DNA of 23,287 bases from positions 1 through 23,287 of the forward strand of contig CAYXUG010000034.1 of NCBI GenBank assembly GCA_964468655.1, given 5' to 3'. Within the stretch, counting starts at the first letter, position 1. Each line of letters starts with the position of its first letter. A program made the translations under genes and the position numbers. Below, one piece after another: positions 1 to 6,941 of the stretch. Below the pieces are notes generated by a model. The model saw nothing but the letters and a program-made list of their open reading frames with translations. It was not told the DNA's origin and searched no databases. The DNA comes from CAYXUG01 sp964468655 (GTDB taxonomy: Bacteria; Fidelibacterota; Marinisomatia; Marinisomatales; CAYXUG01).

Positions 1-57
1 TCGCGCTGTCATTTCCTGCTCTTCGGCTACAGCCATAGCACGGCGAGTTTCTGCTGT
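1..57 (-). pseudogene. fragment resembling flotillin-like FloA, other frame
   Basis: Read on the minus strand from about 57 to 1, one frame encodes AETRRAMAVAEEQEM followed by TAR. This closely recalls the AKAEERRAMAVAxEQEM stretch of the FloA family, in the coiled-coil part of these SPFH membrane-scaffold proteins. The frame is not the one used by the glucose/sorbosone dehydrogenase that reads into this edge. It has no start or stop of its own here, so it is an internal piece of a gene whose remainder would lie outside the window. The 9-mer AATGACAGC occurs at both ends of the piece (53-61 and 5-13). I infer a chimeric or rearranged junction rather than a working gene. The match is from memory of the family. 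Confidence 0.5.
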
Positions 58-307
58 CATTCACCTTGTCCCTGATGTCCAGGAAGACGGAGGCGTTGGT
101 GACGCTGGGATCGTTGAGAAAGACGTAGATAACGCCTTCCTGCGTTACCACAAATATGCGGTTCGTGTTGTCGGGAGAGTGTTGAAGATCAACAGGGCGG
201 TCGAAGGACTGCCCCGGAAAAGCTATCTCGAGCTCATACCCTTCGGCAAATGCAAAGCTGAAGAGAATGGTGACATAAAGAAGTATAGTGAAGCCACGGT
301 GCCTCAT
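2..307 (-). CDS. glucose/sorbosone dehydrogenase-like protein, N-terminal part only
   Basis: An open frame starts at ATG 305-307 and runs off the left edge (102 codons). Residues 1-21 form a signal peptide ending in AFA, giving a mature protein that starts with Glu. Residues 27-84 match the N-terminal blade of PQQ-type glucose/sorbosone dehydrogenases: RPVDLQHSPDNTNRIFVV, then QEGVIYVF and FLDIRDKVND. In that family this is followed by a glycine-rich LLGLAFHP segment, but here the frame becomes unrelated after about residue 85. The family consists of exported six-bladed propeller enzymes that oxidise sugars or other alcohols with PQQ and pass electrons to cytochromes. The start lies 19 bases after the stop of the upstream cytochrome-c-like gene, so the two are probably co-transcribed. 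The region is visibly GC-richer than its neighbours. The first 85 residues are well supported; the rest is a junction product. Confidence 0.75.
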   Translation of the reverse strand, partial: MRHRGFTILLYVTILFSFAFAEGYELEIAFPGQSFDRPVDLQHSPDNTNRIFVVTQEGVIYVFLNDPSVTNASVFLDIRDKVNDSRNSPCYGCSRRAGNDSA

Positions 308-326
308 TACACTCAGGTACTCCAAC

Positions 327-3300
327 TCACTTGAGTAGGACCATTTTTCTGGCCACTAACTGTTTTTCACTGGTTAACTTACAAATATAGATACCACTGG
401 CATTGGCGCTTGCATCCCATTTTACAGTATGCGCGCCACCCATCATCCTATCACTTACCAGTTCCACGATTTCCTGTCCAAGTAAATCGTAAACCGTAAG
501 CGTCACATCTGATTCTTCAGGAAGATCAAACCGAATTGTGGTAATCGGATTAAACGGGTTCGGGTAGTTTTGGGAAAGTGAGAAGTGTTCAGGTGTACCT
601 GTACTTCTGTAAAGCGTGAGACGTTCCGTTGGTTCTGATATTTTAACCGTCCCAGTTTCACTCAAACCATATTCAACCCCGGTCATCTCATCCACTAGAA
701 CCCACTCATTAGATGGCAGTTTTCTGTCCCATTCTCCCTGCGCCAGTGAAACAACCAACGGCCATTGACTGTTCTGAACCAATATCTGTCCGCCCGCATC
801 AGTTACTTTCAAATCTCCTTCAAAACGGACATCAAAACCACCTGAAGGCGGAACCGGTGGTAACGAATTTGATAGATTAACATCTTCATCATGCGGAACA
901 CCAGCATATAAATCATTACTGAATCCAACTGAATTTGTAAATGTGATTACATTCGAATTCAAAGGAGTACCTGCCATGCTAGAAATTCTAGCTCGTGCTG
1001 AAGCGTCCAATGTGATGGTACCTGCTGCGTTGGCACGAATCCAATAACCGAGACCGGGATCAATGGTACTGCTGTTGTAATAGGCACCGTTGTAGCCATA
1101 TGTCGTTCCACCAATAATAATATTACCGGGATCATCAATATTGTTAACAACATAACTGGGACCTGCAATCATATTCCACCCTTCAGTCAGAGCCAGTGAA
1201 ATACTGCTGAAATCATAACCGGTGATAGTATTTGATCCAGCATCTGAAAACCTTAGCCAGTACCCTCCACCTTCAGCCAACTCACTGGCAGATTGATAAG
1301 CGCCATTATACAGGTAAAGTGTACCATTGATGGCGTTGGGAAAGAGTGTCTGGTAGCTTGCATCCTCAACTGTCAGTGGTAATCCGATCATATTCCAACC
1401 GGCAAGGTTCGCCATTGCCATTTCGATAGTTAAGCGGTGTGTGATGGTAAAACTGGTCAAAGCAGAATTATCAACCGTTAAACTATTCTCCACTTTCATA
1501 TTTGCAGAAACAAACATTCCGAATACATCTTCTAGGATGAAACTTCCCTGGTCATATAAAGAGTTCGGGTCCCAACTGAATGTTACAGAAGAAGCGCCGC
1601 TATCCCATTGTACACTTATATTCCAGACAATTTCTTCAACTATTGTCGGGCGAAAATCATCATAATATAAATCACCTTCCTGGGATAAAGCTGCGTCAAA
1701 TCCTTCCGGAGGGAATGGTGGATGATAGTTATCCATACCCTCATCAAAACCGTCAGTTGCAAAGGGACTGGAACCAAAACTGAGATTTATAACACCTCCC
1801 AAATTATCCGATACTGATAAACCTGTAGCAAAATCAAACATCCCTGAACCCGTGATGATGTCTTCTTGATAACCGAGTATCAATTGATAATCATCAGAAT
1901 ACATGGAACCAACACCGATAAATGAATATTCCTCCTGCATATCGAAATCATCTTGAGTGATCCCTGTTTCTTCATAGACCCTGACAAACAATGTATCCGT
2001 GCCACTGAAGTATGGAACATTGAAAACTCCTGTTTGTTCTATGATTTCACCTAATTCGCCACCGCTTACATGAAGGAGTGTCCCCTCCCAATCTTCTGAC
2101 ATGGATCCTGAAACTGTTAATGCTGCAGGATCGGGGATTTCATTTCCGATGGACTCAAGAATATAATTGAAATCCACAATTTCGGTAGTTGTGTAATATT
2201 GATCAACAATACCCACAACCAGGAGAGAATCACCCCGGTTGATTGAAGGATCAAGAAGTCCATACGCAAACAAATTTAATCCGCGTCCAGATTGATCCTG
2301 AATGTATGCTCTTGTATTGGAGTCATCCGTTACACCTGAACCGATTGTAACCACTCCAGCTACTGTTACGACACTACCCACATAGGAGGATGAATTGGTC
2401 TGAATGTCATAAATGGAAACCGTTTCTGTCATTGAACCTACTGGAATATCAAAGAGTGAAGACTCAGAAGTCTCCCCGGCTTGATCAGTTGCTACAACCT
2501 TAAACTGAAGCATAACATTCCCTACATCAGGTGTAATGTAGCCAACATATCCTTCATCCAATTCCATTTCAGTTGACTGATTTAAAATACCTCCTGTCCC
2601 GTATTGCAGTTCTACGGATGCAATATCGCCAGCTCCGTCCGGATCGGTGACATCAGAATAAATTTCAATTTCAGTTCCATTAAAAACAAGTGCAGGTGTC
2701 CAGGTTACGTTTGAGATTACTGGCCCTGATGTGGTTTGTAAGATATCATCCATATATCGTGGATTAATTCCAAATTCACTGAAAGCATAATCAACAACAC
2801 CTACAATTGATGAAAAAAAGGCACTCATTGAGGGGTTGGGAAAATCATCCATAGGATCGAACATACCACCATCGATTTGACAGGGTAAACCGGAAGCATC
2901 CTCTACATACCATTCACCAAATTCATTTGCTTCTGCCACCACAGTTACATCAGAAATTCTCACCAGCATCCCTTCCAGCGGTTCGCCTGTTGCGGAACAT
3001 CCACCAGACAATTGATCTGTTGTTATGTCTAATGGTGTTATTCCATTACCAGTTGACAAAATTTGAAAATTGGTGACACTTAGCAATTCAGTAAAACCAT
3101 TATATTCTTCCACCAATGCAGTAAGTGTTATCTCATCACCCTCAATTGGATTAACTGAAGTATCATATACATAAACTCCGCCCCATTCTGTTGCTTCTGG
3201 ATCCTGAATATAAAAATTTGGATATGAGCCGGGCTTCACACCACTGACCACACCGGTGACGATGACCCCATCCCCATCATAGGGCGAGGGATAACAGTCT

Positions 3301-4193
3301 GTTCCGTCTCCCTGGTTTGTTGTATTATATTGGATATCAGATATTGGAATTTCCTCAGGTTCGGTATATGTATTAATTTCTCCGGGTGAAGAATCAAGAA
3401 CAGACCATTCAGATTCTTCAAGTCCGATCCTTCCAATAGACTTACCTTCGCCACTTTCAGGATTACTTGTTTCAATGGCTACTTCCATGGGATTTCCATC
3501 TGTATCATTCATTGCTCCTTCATAAGAGACAGCATTAACAATGATGCCGTTTACCCTTAACTGAATTCCGTCCGGAGCACCGTTCTGTATCCCATTTGTT
3601 GTAAATTCTACGAGGTCTACATTTGCTACATTTTCTGAACCGACAACGAAATACCCATAACCCTGATTCTCATCGGATAACGTTATACTTCCTAGATCAA
3701 TTGTATCATAAATTGACCCGCTATTTCCATTTACAAGTTCAACAACAACATTTGAATAAGTACCGGCCGGACCTGCAATTTCCAAAAATTCTTCAGAATC
3801 TGTACTGGGTTGATCATAGTCAATTTCATTAACATATAAAACATCTGTCTGAGGAAATTCCAAGGCACCTTCATCAATCCACTGAGCAATTAAATTAATC
3901 TGCGCATCTGAAAGATCGGGATTGTTCCCAGGCGGCATGGAGCCACTTTCAACCATTTGCCACAAGATACTTGCAGCATGATTGAAAGGAACCACTACCG
4001 GGCCGCTATTGCCACCATTCATGAGCCAATCATAAGATTCCAGAGACAATCCAGAATTGTGGCCATAAACATGACAATTAGTACAACTACTATTGAAAAT
4101 GGGTTGAATTTCGCTGTTATAGTCAACCTGACTGACAGCAAAAACACTCATTAGAACAATAAAACAAAAAACTAAATTGTGGTATTTTGACAT
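327..4193 (-). CDS. multidomain surface protein: c-type cytochrome, lamin-tail, OB folds, T9SS tail
   Basis: A 1288-residue exported protein. The signal peptide is residues 1-21, cleaved VFAVS|Q. Residues 27-112 form a small c-type cytochrome of the planctomycete-cytochrome (PSCyt1) kind, with heme site CTNCH at 37-41 and a likely axial Met in SMPP at 85-88. A lamin-tail-type beta domain spans about 118-275. OB-fold modules of the kind found in bacterial extracellular nucleases lie at about 283-490 (PNFYIQDP) and 588-780 (RAYIQDQSG), with an Ig-like domain between. A domain with PPFPPEGFD is at about 798-925 and a second copy with PPVPPSGGFD at about 1083-1195. Between them is the twin GWNMIG...GYW-R unit (929-1062). 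Residues 1201-1288 are a classic T9SS type A sorting tail (NYPNPFNP, ending ARKMVLLK). No nuclease active site was seen. The ATG has a strong ribosome binding site. Likely role: a surface-attached redox or adhesin protein (inference). Confidence 0.85.
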   Translation of the reverse strand: MSKYHNLVFCFIVLMSVFAVSQVDYNSEIQPIFNSSCTNCHVYGHNSGLSLESYDWLMNGGNSGPVVVPFNHAASILWQMVESGSMPPGNNPDLSDAQINLIAQWIDEGALEFPQTDVLYVNEIDYDQPSTDSEEFLEIAGPAGTYSNVVVELVNGNSGSIYDTIDLGSITLSDENQGYGYFVVGSENVANVDLVEFTTNGIQNGAPDGIQLRVNGIIVNAVSYEGAMNDTDGNPMEVAIETSNPESGEGKSIGRIGLEESEWSVLDSSPGEINTYTEPEEIPISDIQYNTTNQGDGTDCYPSPYDGDGVIVTGVVSGVKPGSYPNFYIQDPEATEWGGVYVYDTSVNPIEGDEITLTALVEEYNGFTELLSVTNFQILSTGNGITPLDITTDQLSGGCSATGEPLEGMLVRISDVTVVAEANEFGEWYVEDASGLPCQIDGGMFDPMDDFPNPSMSAFFSSIVGVVDYAFSEFGINPRYMDDILQTTSGPVISNVTWTPALVFNGTEIEIYSDVTDPDGAGDIASVELQYGTGGILNQSTEMELDEGYVGYITPDVGNVMLQFKVVATDQAGETSESSLFDIPVGSMTETVSIYDIQTNSSSYVGSVVTVAGVVTIGSGVTDDSNTRAYIQDQSGRGLNLFAYGLLDPSINRGDSLLVVGIVDQYYTTTEIVDFNYILESIGNEIPDPAALTVSGSMSEDWEGTLLHVSGGELGEIIEQTGVFNVPYFSGTDTLFVRVYEETGITQDDFDMQEEYSFIGVGSMYSDDYQLILGYQEDIITGSGMFDFATGLSVSDNLGGVINLSFGSSPFATDGFDEGMDNYHPPFPPEGFDAALSQEGDLYYDDFRPTIVEEIVWNISVQWDSGASSVTFSWDPNSLYDQGSFILEDVFGMFVSANMKVENSLTVDNSALTSFTITHRLTIEMAMANLAGWNMIGLPLTVEDASYQTLFPNAINGTLYLYNGAYQSASELAEGGGYWLRFSDAGSNTITGYDFSSISLALTEGWNMIAGPSYVVNNIDDPGNIIIGGTTYGYNGAYYNSSTIDPGLGYWIRANAAGTITLDASARARISSMAGTPLNSNVITFTNSVGFSNDLYAGVPHDEDVNLSNSLPPVPPSGGFDVRFEGDLKVTDAGGQILVQNSQWPLVVSLAQGEWDRKLPSNEWVLVDEMTGVEYGLSETGTVKISEPTERLTLYRSTGTPEHFSLSQNYPNPFNPITTIRFDLPEESDVTLTVYDLLGQEIVELVSDRMMGGAHTVKWDASANASGIYICKLTSEKQLVARKMVLLK

Positions 4194-4199
4194 GATCTT

Positions 4200-4207
4200 A
4201 CCTCCTC
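4200..4207 (-). promoter_or_regulatory. strong Shine-Dalgarno for the cytochrome-like gene
   Basis: On the minus strand GAGGAGGT lies six bases before the ATG at 4193. It is the strongest Shine-Dalgarno in the window and fixes that start. Several neighbouring genes (sprA, the lipoprotein, the deacetylase) have none. Confidence 0.8.
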
Positions 4208-4349
4208 GGCAATATTTTTCACGATAGTTTATTTAACAATAATAATTCTAACCTCCCCGAAATGGTATTGAATTAGAACTTCGTTACCAAAAAGTTAGAA
4301 ATTATATATGTAAAACGCATGAATTTTCTTTTTTCCTCAAATCATTGCT

Positions 4350-6824
4350 TCATTGATTTGATATTACGATATCTCCATCAGTGTTTACCCTTATCCAGTA
4401 TGCTTTTCCGGGATGGAGTGAATCCGACTGTACATAAGTGCCTTCATAACCAAAAACAGTATTTTCAACTATAATGCCGCCCAAATCTTCGATGTCTGAA
4501 ACAGCCACTGCAGTGGTGATTCCCGAGATAAGATTCCACCCTTCAATGAGATAGATGGTTAAACTGTTTATTGCCATTCCTGAAATTGTTGAACTGCCTG
4601 AATACGGCATTCTTACCCAATACCCAATTCCCGGCTCGAGATTTGCTGCATTATAATAAGATCCGCTGTAACCATACAATGTCCCAGCGACAGCATTCGG
4701 AAAGAGCACCTGGTAATCACTGTTCTCCATATTTAAGGAGAGTCCAACTAAAACCCACCCATCATTATAGGAATAAGTGAACACAATCTCCTCATTCCCC
4801 CCTCCAAAGTTTACCTCTCCGGGTGTTCCCATATCTCCATCGCCGTAGGGTGTTGTTGATTCCACCCAGTTTGAACCATTTTCGTTAGGCAGTGCAATAT
4901 CAAGCAGAGCCATGGATGCGCCGTTGGGATCGGGAAATGTGGCACCGTCATCATACTCAACTCTATCCATTTCAGTAACTCCATCAGATGAAAAAATAAC
5001 AATTTCATCATCGCTGTTTCCTAAGGTAAACCCGCTGTATTCATAATCTACATTTACTCCGCCATTAGTAGCAAAATCAGCATTTCTTCCACATACAAAG
5101 GATTGACCGGGTAATACAATTAATCCCCCACTATTATCAATTGTATGGTTGTCTGATCCATTATCTGATATTATCCAGCCATTAATATCAATATTGCTAC
5201 CCCCCGAATTGTAAATCTCAAACCATTCTCCATTTGCATCTGAAACTGAACTTGGATTCTGCATTATTTCTGTTATTATAATCTCTGAAGATGTAGAAAA
5301 TGGTATGATACTAAAATAAGCATTGCTTGCATCAAAAACATCATTGCTCTGACTGCCTGAGATTTTGATAGTGTAGTTATTGTCAACAGTCTGGGATATC
5401 GGAATTGCCCATTCATAGCTTCCATCATTATCAGTGGCAGCTGTTAGGGTAGAGGACAGTGCATTGCCCTGGTACAGCTCTATAATTACATCTTCATCAA
5501 GATTTATTGAAGACCAGAAGATATTATGAGTTGTTCCCTGCATCCATAATTCACCGCCATTTGGAGAGTCTATAATAATTACCGGTGCGCTAGAATAAAC
5601 AGAATTGGGAAAGCCTGGTGTTCCACCAAGTATTGTGCTTGCCAGCCAATTAGTCCCTATTGTATTATCTGAATAGGGGTCAATTAATTCCAATGATGGC
5701 CCATTACCGTTAGGCTCTGATGGAAACGGCGAGGATGTATCATAAATCAGCTCATTTGCTGTATAACCATCACTGTTTATAAGTTTTAAAATCTCACCAC
5801 TGTTACCGAGGTTACCATACGTCCACTCAATACTTCCAGGATATGTATCTCCATTCTTTGAAAGAAGAAGGTATTCTCCTGATTCAAGGGAGATCTCCTC
5901 ACCAAAAAAGTGTGACAATCCTTCTGTAAAATGGTATCCAAACAGATCCACAGAAAACGATTCAGCATTAAACAGCTCAATAAATTCATAGTCATTGTCA
6001 GACCCCTGCTGCGATGAAGGATTATAGTGAATTTCATTTATTTTAATATTATAGGCGGGCTCTGGTGGCTCGGTGAACCATATCCTCCGGGCAAGGGTTG
6101 AATCTAATACGAATGGATTGGGTTTATTATCCTGAAACTCTGCAATTGTATAGGTTCTGTTGTATTCACTTACATCTACTGCATCCTGATAGTGCCACTG
6201 TTTCATGGTGTTTTTCTGCAGGGTGAAGAAGATGTAACTTGCTGAATCCTGATACATTGCGTAGAAATAGAAAACTGACCGAGCTGCATTCCCTTTATGG
6301 TCCTCTCTTGGCTCAAATTTATCAGGTGTGTCGTTTTCCTTCTCGCTGTATTCGTCTATGTTTTCGGTGGGAATGTCAGGTTGGTCATAATTCAGTCTAA
6401 ACCATACATCTGTTTTATTGTCATCAATATCGTAGTAGGGCGCATTGCTTCTTGAGGAATTAACTACTGCTCTTACTGGATATAGATGATGCATATCGCT
6501 TTTCATGGGCTCAACATCCGCACCCATGCTTTGGGGATAGGTATGTTCCGCATTAATGCCCTGATTGTAGGCATCAGTAGAAGGGTCAGCGCTTGTATCC
6601 AGTGTGATAGTATAACCAGTATAAACACAGGTTAGTTGGTTATTTTCCTGTAGATCAATGACTGAGTATAATGTGTCTTTAGCATGCTCCCAGCTTAGGA
6701 CTTCTGCTGGTTTATAATTTTCAACAACAAATTCAAGTAGCTCATTCCCCATCATGCCCTCGCCAATAACAGTCTGGGAATAACCAGTAGAAATAATTAA
6801 ACCTAATAAAAGACTTTTTCGCAT
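4350..6824 (-). CDS. secreted endonuclease I with lamin-tail domains
   Basis: An 824-residue exported nuclease. The signal peptide is residues 1-16, cleaved TGYS|Q. Residues 25-250 are an endonuclease I (EndA/NucM-like) domain, with the motifs NAEHTYPQSMG (H94), SDMHHLYPV (109-117) and VNSSRSNAPY. These supply the His and metal-binding residues of the beta-beta-alpha-metal fold that cuts DNA and RNA. A lamin-tail domain follows at about 260-405, then a Kre9/KNH-like beta domain at about 412-508 (DSPNGGELW...HNIFW). A second lamin-tail domain lies at about 513-672. The last unit (686-822) is the twin GW...GYW-R repeat, ending in DGDIVISNQ. No standard T9SS tail is present. The C-terminal ~200 residues nearly copy the next upstream gene. 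Likely job: extracellular nucleic-acid breakdown for nutrients. Start ATG with AGGT upstream; 156 bp separate it from the cytochrome gene. Confidence 0.88.
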   Translation of the reverse strand: MRKSLLLGLIISTGYSQTVIGEGMMGNELLEFVVENYKPAEVLSWEHAKDTLYSVIDLQENNQLTCVYTGYTITLDTSADPSTDAYNQGINAEHTYPQSMGADVEPMKSDMHHLYPVRAVVNSSRSNAPYYDIDDNKTDVWFRLNYDQPDIPTENIDEYSEKENDTPDKFEPREDHKGNAARSVFYFYAMYQDSASYIFFTLQKNTMKQWHYQDAVDVSEYNRTYTIAEFQDNKPNPFVLDSTLARRIWFTEPPEPAYNIKINEIHYNPSSQQGSDNDYEFIELFNAESFSVDLFGYHFTEGLSHFFGEEISLESGEYLLLSKNGDTYPGSIEWTYGNLGNSGEILKLINSDGYTANELIYDTSSPFPSEPNGNGPSLELIDPYSDNTIGTNWLASTILGGTPGFPNSVYSSAPVIIIDSPNGGELWMQGTTHNIFWSSINLDEDVIIELYQGNALSSTLTAATDNDGSYEWAIPISQTVDNNYTIKISGSQSNDVFDASNAYFSIIPFSTSSEIIITEIMQNPSSVSDANGEWFEIYNSGGSNIDINGWIISDNGSDNHTIDNSGGLIVLPGQSFVCGRNADFATNGGVNVDYEYSGFTLGNSDDEIVIFSSDGVTEMDRVEYDDGATFPDPNGASMALLDIALPNENGSNWVESTTPYGDGDMGTPGEVNFGGGNEEIVFTYSYNDGWVLVGLSLNMENSDYQVLFPNAVAGTLYGYSGSYYNAANLEPGIGYWVRMPYSGSSTISGMAINSLTIYLIEGWNLISGITTAVAVSDIEDLGGIIVENTVFGYEGTYVQSDSLHPGKAYWIRVNTDGDIVISNQ
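4366..4970 (-). repeat. near-identical 3' segment, copy in the endonuclease I gene
   Basis: This segment aligns with 6955-7559 at a constant offset of 2589 bases, with no insertion or deletion. It includes a run of 68 identical bases (4837-4904). It covers the end of the second lamin-tail domain and the twin GW...GYW-R domain. Identity falls off quickly beyond 4970. Confidence 0.9.
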
Positions 6825-6941
6825 AAATTACTTACCTGAGATTAATTGAAAGTTAAGATGAAATGAAAGAACGAGAAACAGTTACTTGAGAGAAAATAGT
6901 TATCAGCAATTACAGTCTCCATTGAAGTGATAGTTAATATC

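Noticed and set aside
4301..4306. TATAAT on the minus strand upstream of the cytochrome fusion
   Set aside because: No -35 element at a proper distance, and the region is so AT-rich that a chance match is expected.
4337..4361. Perfect 8-bp hairpin (TCAAATCA/TGATTTGA) at the end of the endonuclease I gene
   Set aside because: On the minus strand, where transcription ends, the stem is followed by an A-rich run, not a T-run, and the stem itself is AT-rich; not a credible intrinsic terminator.
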